Below, piece by piece: positions 25,234-33,285 of a stretch of DNA of 37,038 bases. The notes under the pieces were generated by a model. It searched no databases, was not told the origin of the DNA, and saw nothing but the letters and a program-made list of their open reading frames with translations. Numbering within the stretch: position 1 is the stretch's first letter; each line of letters starts with the position of its first letter. The position numbers were made by a program, and so were the translations under genes. Origin of the DNA: Bacteroidota bacterium (GTDB lineage Bacteria > Bacteroidota > Rhodothermia > Rhodothermales > Rubricoccaceae); the NCBI GenBank assembly GCA_022561755.1, contig JADFQN010000012.1, positions 1-37,038 of the forward strand, written 5' to 3'.

Positions 25234-27238
25234 AAACGATTTCAGCTCCGAACTTCTCGAACAGGGCCTGAATGACCGGGTTCTCGTGGCGGAGCTGCTT
25301 GAACCGCTCGAACGGGTCTACATCCCGTGCGGGTTCCCTGCCGGGTGACGCATCAACCACAAAACGCAGCGGCGGCGACTTCTCTTCGAGGAGGCCGCTC
25401 AGCGCCGAGGCAAACTTCGCGGCCTCGCTTTCGAGGAGCGTGCACGAGAACTTGTCCGGAACGGTGACCTCGATGCTCCCGCGCACAACACGTTTGGGCT
25501 CCGCCTGTTGGAGAAGCGTTCCCACGTGGATGCGGTCGGCCTTGATGGTCTGCACGAGGTCGGGCCAGAGTGCTTTGATGCGCCCGAGGGGCACGTCGAG
25601 GTCGGCGGTCGCGGCGTGGGCCTCCGCGACGGCTACGTCGCCTGCGACTGCCAGGACGGCCTCGGGGCCGTCGGAGCCGTCGCCGGACGGGTCGCCGGAC
25701 GAATCGCCTGAAGAATTGCGGCGTACTTGCAGCGCAGGCGCGCCGAACAAACCTGAATGGGCCGGGGCACTCGCGGCGGAGGCCGGTTGAGGCGCCGGAG
25801 AATTGGCGGCGAGCGCTCGCGGGGGTTCCGGAGAGAAGGCCGGTGGCTCGTTCTCCGATTCGTCGTCAGGCGCTACATCCGGCTCGGTGCGCGGAAGCTC
25901 CTGTGTAGGCTTCTCCTGTTTTTCCGGTTCGTAGTTCACCGAAGGCTCGGCCGTGGTCTGCGGCGTAACGGACGGCGAGGCTTGGGTGGGACGATCCCCA
26001 TTGGCCGGCATAGCTTCGAGGGCGCTCAATTTGCCGATAAGTTCCTCCAGATCCGCCGCTGTTTCCAGACTTGCCATCTTGAGCAGCGCAAGCTCGACCG
26101 CGAGGCGCGGCTGCCGGCTTGCCTTGATGTTCCGCGCGGCTTCCTCCACCATCATGAGGAGGTGCAGAAGATCGGCCTCCGCCCGGCTTCGGGCCGCCTC
26201 CACGTACTGCGTGCGCGTTGCGTCGGTGGCTTCAATGAGGTCGCCTTTGCCGGTGGACCGGGCCACGAGAAGATTCCGCAGGTGGTCGGCGAGGCCACCG
26301 AGGAACTCGGGGAGGTCGTAGCCCCGGCTCACCAGCCGCTCGACCAGTTCGAGCAGCCCGGCCCGGTCGCGTGCCGCCGCCTTGTCCGTCACCTCAAAAA
26401 AGATTTCCGTGTCCACTACGCCAAGGGCCTCCCGGAGGGCCGCGGCTTCGAGGGGTGAGCCGCAAAGCGAGACCGCCTGATCGAAGAGCGAAAAGGCGTC
26501 GCGCAGCGCTCCATCCGCTTTTCTGGCCAGCAGCAGCAGCGATTCGTCGTCGGTTTCGATGGACTCCGCCGCGCAGATGGCCCTCAACTGTCCGATGATC
26601 TCGATGATGGAGATCCGCCGGAAGTCGAAGCGCTGCGTGCGCGAAAGAATGGTGGGGAGAACCTTGTGGGGCTCGGTGGTGGCGAAGATGAAAAGGACGT
26701 ACGGCGGCGGCTCCTCGAGGGTCTTCAGGAGCGCATTGAACGCGCCCTTGGATAGCATGTGGACCTCGTCGAGGATGTAGATTTTCTTCTTCGCGCCCTG
26801 CGGCGGGATGCGGACGGTGTCGCGGAGCTCGCGGATGTCGTCCACGCTGTTGTTGCTCGCCGCGTCGATCTCAATAATGTTCATCGAGCGGCCGGCCTCG
26901 AACGTCTTGCACGAGTCGCAGGCGCGGCAGGGCTCCGCGTTTTCGCGCTCCTCAAGCGGCGTCGTGCAGTTGACGGCCTTGGCGAGGATCCGCGCCGCCG
27001 TCGTTTTCCCCACGCCGCGCGGGCCGCTGAAGAGGTAGGCGTGCGCCAGCCGGTCCAGCCGGATGGCGTTGCACAGTGTCTGCGCCACGTGCGTCTGCCC
27101 CACCATCTCCCCAAACGTCTGCGGGCGGTATTTGCGCGCCGTAACGAGGTAGCTGCTCTCCGTTTCGGAGGCGTCCCCGCTGGAGCGGGGTGGGCTGTCG
27201 GGGAAGAGCGAGGAGGATGGAGTTGGCTCGTCGGCCAT
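25229..27238 (-). CDS. dnaX: DNA polymerase III subunit gamma/tau
   Basis: TARKYRPQTFGEMVGQTHVAQTLCNAIRLDRLAHAYLFSGPRGVGKTTAARILAKAVNC...CRACDSC...EIDAASNNSVDDIRELRD...KKIYILDEVHMLSKGAFNALLKTLEEPP. Start moved from 27388 to ATG 27238 because the extension lies in repeat sequence. Confidence 0.96.
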   Translation of the reverse strand: MADEPTPSSSLFPDSPPRSSGDASETESSYLVTARKYRPQTFGEMVGQTHVAQTLCNAIRLDRLAHAYLFSGPRGVGKTTAARILAKAVNCTTPLEERENAEPCRACDSCKTFEAGRSMNIIEIDAASNNSVDDIRELRDTVRIPPQGAKKKIYILDEVHMLSKGAFNALLKTLEEPPPYVLFIFATTEPHKVLPTILSRTQRFDFRRISIIEIIGQLRAICAAESIETDDESLLLLARKADGALRDAFSLFDQAVSLCGSPLEAAALREALGVVDTEIFFEVTDKAAARDRAGLLELVERLVSRGYDLPEFLGGLADHLRNLLVARSTGKGDLIEATDATRTQYVEAARSRAEADLLHLLMMVEEAARNIKASRQPRLAVELALLKMASLETAADLEELIGKLSALEAMPANGDRPTQASPSVTPQTTAEPSVNYEPEKQEKPTQELPRTEPDVAPDDESENEPPAFSPEPPRALAANSPAPQPASAASAPAHSGLFGAPALQVRRNSSGDSSGDPSGDGSDGPEAVLAVAGDVAVAEAHAATADLDVPLGRIKALWPDLVQTIKADRIHVGTLLQQAEPKRVVRGSIEVTVPDKFSCTLLESEAAKFASALSGLLEEKSPPLRFVVDASPGREPARDVDPFERFKQLRHENPVIQALFEKFGAEIVW

Positions 27239-27247
27239 CAAAAACAA

Positions 27248-27286
27248 CAGGCAAAAACCACAGGCAAAAACCAGAGGCAAAAACCA
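27248..27286. repeat. three tandem 13-mers (C/G)AGGCAAAAACCA just upstream of dnaX
   Basis: caggcaaaaacca caggcaaaaacca gaggcaaaaacca, followed directly by B3 (gaggctgttg). Confidence 0.9.
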
Positions 27287-27445
27287 GAGGCTGTTGAAAA
27301 AGGTGCTCCGTCGCCGAGGCGAGCTGATCTCGGCCGAGATCAAGGCGCGGGATCGCAGACGCATCAGAAATTCGGCGAGATTCCGCAACGCCGAGATCGG
27401 TCGAGAGACATCGCCGCAGGCAGGATGACCTCTTTCAACAGCCGC
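27287..27445. repeat. family B palindromic element, copy B3
   Basis: gaggctgttgaaaaaggtgctccgtcgccgaggcgagctgatctcgg...gcaggcaggatgacctctttcaacagccgcg. Confidence 0.82.
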
Positions 27446-27449
27446 GAAA

Positions 27450-27486
27450 GCGGGAGCCCCGGCAAAGTAGTGCTCGGGGCTCCCGC
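27450..27486 (-). terminator. strong hairpin downstream of the RDD gene (possible transcription terminator)
   Basis: gcgggagccccg-n13-cggggctcccgc, perfect 12-bp stem, immediately 3' of the minus-strand RDD gene; no clear U-tract. Confidence 0.45.
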
Positions 27487-27511
27487 CGGCAAGGTGGAGA
27501 TGGTGCTCTCG

Positions 27512-28036
27512 TCAGTCGTCGGAGACGACGACTTTTGTACCGGCAAACTTGTCACCGATTCGCCGTCCTTCGGAGTCTGTCAGGACCAGGATGGCTTCCA
27601 CAAGCCCCAAAAGGCTGCCAATCCAGGCAATGATGGCGAGGAGCCCCGCGAACAGAAAAATACCGAGCCCACCCATGAGCGCGGCAATCCCCAAAAGGAT
27701 GGGACCAAGAGCGAGGGGCCAGTTTCTGCGAATCGACGTGTTGATGTCCATGGTGCCGCCGTCCAAGCGAATCGGACGGAGCTTCATCACTTTCTTTCCG
27801 AGCGAGCGCCCGTTCATAAACTCAAGGGTGAGGCCGTCGCGTACCAGATAGTAGACCGCACCGGCAAGCATGCCGAGGCCGTACAACGCGCCGCGCCCTC
27901 CGAAGCTGAGAACGAGAGCTAGTAGATAGACGATGAGAACGTCAATGAGGAGAGCGACGAAGCGCTTGCCGAGGTCGGCTTTTCCGGGTGATGTGGCTCC
28001 GGTTTCTGCCGGGGCTGTATCGGGGATGGTTTCCAT
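27512..28036 (-). CDS. RDD family membrane protein
   Basis: GKRFVALLIDVLIVYLLALVL...YYLVRDGLTLEFMNGRSLGKKVMKLRPI...RRIGDKFAGTKVV. Confidence 0.85.
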   Translation of the reverse strand: METIPDTAPAETGATSPGKADLGKRFVALLIDVLIVYLLALVLSFGGRGALYGLGMLAGAVYYLVRDGLTLEFMNGRSLGKKVMKLRPIRLDGGTMDINTSIRRNWPLALGPILLGIAALMGGLGIFLFAGLLAIIAWIGSLLGLVEAILVLTDSEGRRIGDKFAGTKVVVSDD

Positions 28037-28150
28037 GACACGTTGTGTGGTGGGTGAGTGGGTGGGGTGGACATCCCCGTTTCATCTTGCACAATAGGGC
28101 TCAACCCCAATTCGGGGCAAGTGCTTGCCGATTTTCTTTGAAATCGACGC

Positions 28151-28777
28151 TCAGGCTTCTACACGCTCGGTTTTCTCCTTTTTCTCTGGCTCTACGGAAG
28201 GCTCCGGCTCAAAACACTGCCGGCAGCGGGGCTCGTAGGCGTCTTTCTCGCCCACGAGCACGCGGTCGCCGGAGGTCACAATGCGCTGCGAGTGGTTGGC
28301 TGGTGCGCCACACCGGACACAGACGGCGTGCAGCTTGGTCACGTGCTCGGCAATCGCCATGAGTTGCGGAACGGGCTCAAAGGGGTTCCCGAGGTAGTCC
28401 TGATCGAGCCCGGCGATGATGACCCGCTTGCCCTCGCGCGCTAGTTGGTCGCAGACCGGGAGGATCTCGAGGCCGAAGAACTGCGCCTCGTCGATGCCCA
28501 CCACGTCGGCCTCGCTGGAGAGCAGCAGGATCTGCTCCACCGCATGCACAACCTGTGATGGAATGGCGTTTTCGTCGTGCGAGACCACGGCGTCGCCGGT
28601 GTAGCGGTTGTCGAGGGCCGGTTTGAAGATCTCCACGCGCTGCCGGGCGATTTTCGCGCGCCGCAGCCTCCGGATCAGCTCCTCGGTCTTGCCGCTGAAC
28701 ATCGAGCCGCAGACGACTTCAATCCAGCCAACGCGCCGTCCGCTCTCGTCTCGTGGGTAGATGTGGGGTTCCGTCAT
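28151..28777 (-). CDS. tdk: thymidine kinase
   Basis: GWIEVVCGSMFSGKTEELIRRLRRAKIARQRVEIFKPALDNRYTGDAVVSHDE...VVGIDEAQFFG...KRVIIAGLDQDYLGNPFEPVPQLMAIAEHVTKLHAVCVRCG. Confidence 0.96.
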   Translation of the reverse strand: MTEPHIYPRDESGRRVGWIEVVCGSMFSGKTEELIRRLRRAKIARQRVEIFKPALDNRYTGDAVVSHDENAIPSQVVHAVEQILLLSSEADVVGIDEAQFFGLEILPVCDQLAREGKRVIIAGLDQDYLGNPFEPVPQLMAIAEHVTKLHAVCVRCGAPANHSQRIVTSGDRVLVGEKDAYEPRCRQCFEPEPSVEPEKKEKTERVEA

Positions 28778-28804
28778 TGCCGAAAGGTACGCTTGCGTGA
28801 CTTG

Positions 28805-29629
28805 TCAGATCCGCTCTACCGCACGCAATGGGAGCCATCCGCGTACCCCGCCGGGGAGCCGCACAGCCTGCCAGTCGTCACGGACTTCGGTGATGCGTAC
28901 GCGCAGGCCCGGTTGGAGGGTTGCGCGCGAGGCCGCTTCTGCGGAGGGCGAGGCCCGCAGTTGGGCGTCTTCGGAGAGGACGATGCCATCCGGGGAGCGG
29001 ATACTTCCCCATACGGAAAGCGCTGCCACTAGCACGGCCGCCGTGACAGGAACGAGCACCGTAATGGCCCGCCTCGACCACGCATCGTCGCGGCGAGTCC
29101 AGAACCGGAAGCCGATGATCGCGGTCAGGCTGATGTAGAGCACGAGTCCGAATGCCAGCCAGAGATTCGGGCCGCCCATCCGCGAAAGGCGGCTGTTGAG
29201 CAGGCCCAATGCCGACGCGGCCTCGACTGTGACGCCGGCCTGCTCCCGCGCAATCCGCAGATTGTGGGTGATGGCCTCGTTGCCGGGCATGAGCCGCCGC
29301 GCGCGCTCGAAGTGCAGGATCGCAGGGCCGAAATGCTCAAGCTCAAGATAGGCCGTGCCGAGGTTGTAGTGAAGCATCCCGCTCGACAATCGCGTGGCCC
29401 CAGCGCCTTCGAAGGCGGCTACAGCCCCGGGCGCGTCGCCGTCCGCGTAAAGCTGTACGCCCAACGCGAAGAGGCGCTCGGCTTCAGCTTGCGAGTCGTC
29501 AGCAAGCGCAGGCTGAGGGACGACGAAAAGGAGAATGGCGAAGACATGAGCTAGGCGACAGAATATGACTTTTTTCTTAAGAAAAGCTGCCTTTTGAATT
29601 CCCCCTTTGAAGGGGGTGGATCCCGTCAT
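28805..29629 (-). CDS. batE: BatE-like protein (TPR repeats plus C-terminal SH3-like domain)
   Basis: LFALGVQLYADGDAPGAVAAFEGAGATRLSSGMLHYNLGTAYLELEHFGPAILHFERARRLMPGNEAITHNLRIAR, TM segments, DAQLRASPSAEAASRATLQPGLRVRITEVRDDWQAVRLPGGVRGWLP. Start uncertain; ATG 29629 lies within an intergenic hairpin. Confidence 0.75.
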   Translation of the reverse strand: MTGSTPFKGGIQKAAFLKKKVIFCRLAHVFAILLFVVPQPALADDSQAEAERLFALGVQLYADGDAPGAVAAFEGAGATRLSSGMLHYNLGTAYLELEHFGPAILHFERARRLMPGNEAITHNLRIAREQAGVTVEAASALGLLNSRLSRMGGPNLWLAFGLVLYISLTAIIGFRFWTRRDDAWSRRAITVLVPVTAAVLVAALSVWGSIRSPDGIVLSEDAQLRASPSAEAASRATLQPGLRVRITEVRDDWQAVRLPGGVRGWLPLRAVERI

Positions 29630-29757
29630 GCCGCGGGAGACGAGGGATGGTGACGGAGTAGCAGGATGAAGAGGAGCCATGCCATAAGCACCAGTCTCCA
29701 ACCAACTCCCCACAGCCCAGCGGGGCTCGGCACCCCCATCATGGGGTGACTTTGAAT
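29598..29757. repeat. cluster of short hairpin modules (CCCCCTTTGAAGGGGG, CCCGTCATGCCGCGGG, CCCCACAGCCCAGCGGGG, CACCCCCATCATGGGGTG)
   Basis: Visible consecutive self-complementary blocks between B4 and batE. Confidence 0.6.
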
Positions 29758-29771
29758 TACGGATATCTGCG

Positions 29772-29847
29772 TTAGGAGGCTGTTGAAATACTACGCCGTA
29801 AGCGAGGCGCCGCCGCAGGTAGGTTGAGTTTTTCGACAGCCTCCTAA
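29772..29847. repeat. family B palindromic element, copy B4 (short, internally deleted)
   Basis: TTAGGAGGCTGTTGAAA...TTTTTCGACAGCCTCCTAA; 1 mismatch over the outer arms. Confidence 0.82.
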
Positions 29848-29866
29848 GAGAAAGAACCCACATAAC

Positions 29867-31696
29867 TCAGGCGGCGACCTCGTCGGCTTCGTCGGCTTCG
29901 TCGTCTACGGCAGCGAAGAGGAGAGAGGCCTGCTCGGCAGCGGCCTTTTGTACGCCTAATGGTACGTCCATGCCGCCCGCAATTCCGGGCGCGTACTGCG
30001 CCTGTTCACACTCGGCGAGGAACGTGACCACCGCCTGCCGGGTTTCGGTGGAGATGCCGCGTTCGGCCAACGTTGCCTGTAGCGTGGTCCGAGGGAGGCC
30101 GTTAACCGGCGTGCCGAGCCTGTCGGTGAGGAACGCCAGGAAGGCAAGCTCGATGGCGGCGTAAAAAGCAGAGGCGTCGCCGAGGGCCTTGTGGGCCTCT
30201 TTTAGCTGTTTTCTGGCCTCCGGATGCGCCCGGAGGGCGAGGGCTTCCACCGACACATCCGCCCGGCGGTCCCCAATTCGGCGCACGGCTACGAGGCCGA
30301 GAAGCGCCAGCAACGGAAGCGCAAATCCACCAAAAAGAACGAGGGCCGAAACATGTCGCGGTGTCCGGGCGCGCAGCCAGATGGCCTCCGTCATCAAACC
30401 AAGCGGCACGGACGGATCGCTCGGTGTGGCCTCCGGAATCAAAGCGGACGAGGCGACGGGGCCGCTCACTTCAACCGGGAACGCCGAGGAACGAAGCGTC
30501 TGGTAGCTGCCCCGCTCGGGGTTGTAGTAAGTCCATTCAACAGGCGGAATCTCGAACGATCCGCCGCCTCGCGGAACGAGCGTGAACGTGAACGTCTTCG
30601 TCCCGGACGGTGACGCTGTCTGCCTGTTGATTCTGCGTTCCTGCCGCGGGTCGAACTGGTCGAACTCGGGTGGTACTTCGATCTCCGGCGGCGCCAGCGT
30701 GGCGATGTTGCCCGTCCCACGGAGTTCCACGGTCAGTTGAATCGGGTCGCCCGCAGCTACGTCCTCGCGGTCGGTAAACGCAGCCATCCCAAACTGCCCG
30801 ACGGCGCCTCCGAACGACTCCGGTGCGCCGGCCGGAAGTGCCTCGGAGGTCAGTGTCAGCGCCGGGGCGGTGACATCCTCCGTCGAAAACCGGCTCGTAA
30901 ACGGCGAAAAAAGAGGTCCGAAAGGATTCGACGGCCGCGAGGTTCGCGCCAGTTCCACCTCAAACGTCATCTCGCCTATTTCCAGCCGGCCCGTTCTCGT
31001 GGGGAAGAGCGCCATCCGCCGGAGCGTGACCGCGTCGTACTCCTCACCCCCGATGGTAACCGGGCGCGGGTAAGTGTCACGGTCGGGGACGTCCAGTTCT
31101 TCGCGCCAGAAGCCCTCAGCGTCCCACGTGCCCATCACCTGCGAGCGGCGCGGCCGTAATTGCGGGCGCACGTAGAGGACGTAGTCCACCACCACTTGCT
31201 GACCGGGTACGAGGCTTCGGGAGGAGGGCTTGGCCCGTACGAACAAATCGCCTGCGGCTGCGCTCGGCGGGTCGGGTTTGGGGCCCAGGCTTGGTTGCGA
31301 CCGCGAGGCTCTCGGGGCACTTCGTTGGCTCTGCGGAATGACCTCGATGCTGATCGGGTCGGTTTCGAGTATGCGACCGCCGACAGGGATGCGCGCGGAG
31401 AGTATTTCGGCCTGGCCGGTGCGCTGCGGGCGGTAGAGCCAGCGAAGGGTGAGATGCTCTTCGCCGTTCGTGATGACCTGTGACCGGAGGATAGGAGTGC
31501 TCTGCGTAAGGACAAGACCGCTCGCGTCGGGTGGCTGAATAGCGCCGAGTTCGTTGAGATCGCCGGAGATTTCGAGGGTGAAGGCCAGCGTCTCTGCGTC
31601 GCCAAGGACCGTTTTGTCGACGTACGCATGGATGCTCACCTGCGCGGAAAGCGGCGCGGCGAGCACAAAAAGGAAGAAGGAAAGGACGAAGCGCAT
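29867..31696 (-). CDS. batD: BatD family protein (oxygen tolerance)
   Basis: MRFVLSFFLFVLAAPLSAQVSIHAYVDKTVLGDAETLAFTLEISGDLNELGAIQPPDASGLVLTQ...VPPEFDQFDPRQE...VPRGGGSFEIPPVEWTYYNPERGSYQTLRSSAFPVEV. Start trimmed from 31735. Confidence 0.88.
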   Translation of the reverse strand: MRFVLSFFLFVLAAPLSAQVSIHAYVDKTVLGDAETLAFTLEISGDLNELGAIQPPDASGLVLTQSTPILRSQVITNGEEHLTLRWLYRPQRTGQAEILSARIPVGGRILETDPISIEVIPQSQRSAPRASRSQPSLGPKPDPPSAAAGDLFVRAKPSSRSLVPGQQVVVDYVLYVRPQLRPRRSQVMGTWDAEGFWREELDVPDRDTYPRPVTIGGEEYDAVTLRRMALFPTRTGRLEIGEMTFEVELARTSRPSNPFGPLFSPFTSRFSTEDVTAPALTLTSEALPAGAPESFGGAVGQFGMAAFTDREDVAAGDPIQLTVELRGTGNIATLAPPEIEVPPEFDQFDPRQERRINRQTASPSGTKTFTFTLVPRGGGSFEIPPVEWTYYNPERGSYQTLRSSAFPVEVSGPVASSALIPEATPSDPSVPLGLMTEAIWLRARTPRHVSALVLFGGFALPLLALLGLVAVRRIGDRRADVSVEALALRAHPEARKQLKEAHKALGDASAFYAAIELAFLAFLTDRLGTPVNGLPRTTLQATLAERGISTETRQAVVTFLAECEQAQYAPGIAGGMDVPLGVQKAAAEQASLLFAAVDDEADEADEVAA

Positions 31697-31715
31697 ACGT
31701 TGCAGTCGGATGACG

Positions 31716-32363
31716 CTACCAGTCGCGCTCAACACGGCGCGGGCCGGCAGGGCGGCGTCGGATGGAGCGAAGGAGCGCGCTTTCGTCGGCGCGGAGGGCG
31801 GCCAGGATGCGCTCGGCTTCGGCGCGGCTCATCCGGCCGAGCTGAACCGGCGTGGTGTCTTCAGGCTCGGCCTCGTCTTCGTTGGACAGCGGCCGGTTGG
31901 GCTCTTGCTGCTCGTCCTCGCGGCCGTCCTGATTCGGCTGATCTGCTTGCTCCGGCTCGGGTTGATGTTCTTCCTGCCGATCCGATTCGGTCGAGTCATC
32001 GTCGCGGGGCTGATCTTGCTCACCCTGCTCGTCATTCTGTTGCTCAGAATCTTGCTGTTCAGATTCGCCGTCGCTCTCCTGATCATTCTGCGGGTTTTGC
32101 TGCTCATCGCTCGGCTCGCCTTCGTCACCCTCATCACCTTGCTGTTCGTTCCGCCGCTCCTGCTGTTGCCGGATGCGCTCCAGAAGCGCCTGCAGCTTTG
32201 CGTCATCCGGGTCGATGGCGAGCCCGGCCTCCGCCGCCTGCTCCGCCGCTGCCATATCTCCGTTGATGTACAACCCAGCAGAGGCGTGGTACCGATCGGC
32301 CGCCGTTTGCGCTGACGCGCCGGCACCCATCATCAACAGAAAACTGAGGAGGAGGTATCTCAT
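31716..32363 (-). CDS. batC: BatC-like TPR protein with acidic/Gln-rich low-complexity region
   Basis: Signal peptide; QQERRNEQQGDEGDEGEPSDEQQNPQNDQESDGESEQQ...; position between batB and batD. Confidence 0.7.
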   Translation of the reverse strand: MRYLLLSFLLMMGAGASAQTAADRYHASAGLYINGDMAAAEQAAEAGLAIDPDDAKLQALLERIRQQQERRNEQQGDEGDEGEPSDEQQNPQNDQESDGESEQQDSEQQNDEQGEQDQPRDDDSTESDRQEEHQPEPEQADQPNQDGREDEQQEPNRPLSNEDEAEPEDTTPVQLGRMSRAEAERILAALRADESALLRSIRRRPAGPRRVERDW

Positions 32364-33016
32364 TGTGTGGAATCGGGGGCAGTGGTTGCGCCCATCTCTT
32401 CAATGCCGACGACTTCTTCGAGGCGCTGCATGAAGTCGCTGTATGCGGCAACGGTGGAGTCTTGCATGAGGCTGGCGGCTTCGAGGTAGTGGCGGGCGGC
32501 CACGAGCGAGTCGGCGCGGGCTTTGAGTTCTTCCGCGAACGCCGAGGGCTCCTGCGGGGTCCCATCCTGTGGCTGCGTGCCATCAAGACGTCGTTTCACG
32601 AGTTCGTAGTTAAAACGAGCGGCGGGGAAGTCGGGTTGCAGGATGAGCGCTCGGCGGAGGTATTCGAGGGCCTGTTCGAGCTCCTCGGTTTTGGCCAGCG
32701 CGGTACCCGCATTGTAAGCGGCCTCCGCCCGCTTCGACGGCGTCTCGGCCAGCGCGAGAGCCTCCGAGAAGGCCTCGGCGGCTTCTGCAAACTGCTCTTG
32801 CGCGAAGTGTGCCAGCCCGAGATTCGTGTGGAGAGCTTCCCGTGTTCGACCGGTCTGGTTCTCCGTCGCGTTGATGCCTTCCTGAAAAGCCGCAGCCGCT
32901 GCCTCGAAATTGTCCGCCTCGAACAGCTCCATCCCCTTGCGTCCCTCGGCAGCGCCGTCGGCGAACGCCGCGCAGCCGGTCAGGGCTAGGAGGATGGCGA
33001 GGAGAGTGAGGCGCAT
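32360..33016 (-). CDS. tetratricopeptide repeat lipoprotein of the bat cluster
   Basis: MRLTLLAILLALTGCAAFADG lipobox; REALHTNLGLAHFAQEQFAEAAEAFSEALALAETPSKRAEAAYNAGTALAKTEELEQALEYLRRALILQPDFPAARFNYELVKRRLDG. Start trimmed from 33115, which lies in repeat G. Confidence 0.8.
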   Translation of the reverse strand: MRLTLLAILLALTGCAAFADGAAEGRKGMELFEADNFEAAAAAFQEGINATENQTGRTREALHTNLGLAHFAQEQFAEAAEAFSEALALAETPSKRAEAAYNAGTALAKTEELEQALEYLRRALILQPDFPAARFNYELVKRRLDGTQPQDGTPQEPSAFAEELKARADSLVAARHYLEAASLMQDSTVAAYSDFMQRLEEVVGIEEMGATTAPDSTQ

Positions 33017-33080
33017 TGTCTGGGTATGGGTGGTTGAGGGTGTGAGAGGGTGAGGGCGTTTCGGGGTGTGGGCGGTGGAG

Positions 33081-33230
33081 GTAGGGCGTGCTCGCCGAGC
33101 GCGCCGGTTGTTCATGGTGTGAGAGGGCGAGGGGGAGAAAGGTGAAGGGAGCGGTGAGAGAAGATGGGAACCTGTAGAGACGGCCCGTAGGGGCGTCTCC
33201 GGGTAAGCATTACCGCTACGATATGAGAGG
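33081..33230. repeat. family G modules, copy 1: gtagggcgtgctcgccgagcgcgccggttgttcatgg then gtagagacggcccgtaggggcgtctccgggtaagcattaccgctacg
   Basis: Both modules recur, in swapped order, at 35457-35566. Confidence 0.8.
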
Positions 33231-33261
33231 AAGAGCGTATGAGAGGAGGAGGTATTGATGC

Positions 33262-33285
33262 CTTCACGTAATCACGTAATCAACT
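33262..33285. repeat. family F (GTGATTAC octamer-type) repeat, copy F1, overlapping the batB stop
   Basis: Minus strand TTGATTACGTGATTACGTGAAGG. Confidence 0.7.

Noticed and set aside
26390-26405. Possible dnaX programmed-frameshift slippery site (run of T on the mRNA strand)
   Set aside because: Reads ATC TTT TTT GAG in frame, which does not fit an X XXY YYZ heptamer; no evident stimulatory stem and no need for a truncated product from sequence alone.
27239-27388. N-terminal hydrophobic extension of DnaX in the ORF track (STFFNSLWFLPLVFACGFCLLFL)
   Set aside because: Encoded by the 13-mer tandem repeat and element B3; ATG 27238 is the sensible start.
27450-27486. Classical Rho-independent terminator
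   Set aside because: The 12-bp stem is convincing, but no U-tract follows on the minus strand, so it is listed only as a hairpin/possible terminator.
31554-32315. 253-aa plus-strand ORF with Leu/Val-rich 'membrane' sequence
   Set aside because: It is antisense to batC/batD; its hydrophobic look is the complement of the Glu/Gln/Asp-rich BatC codons.
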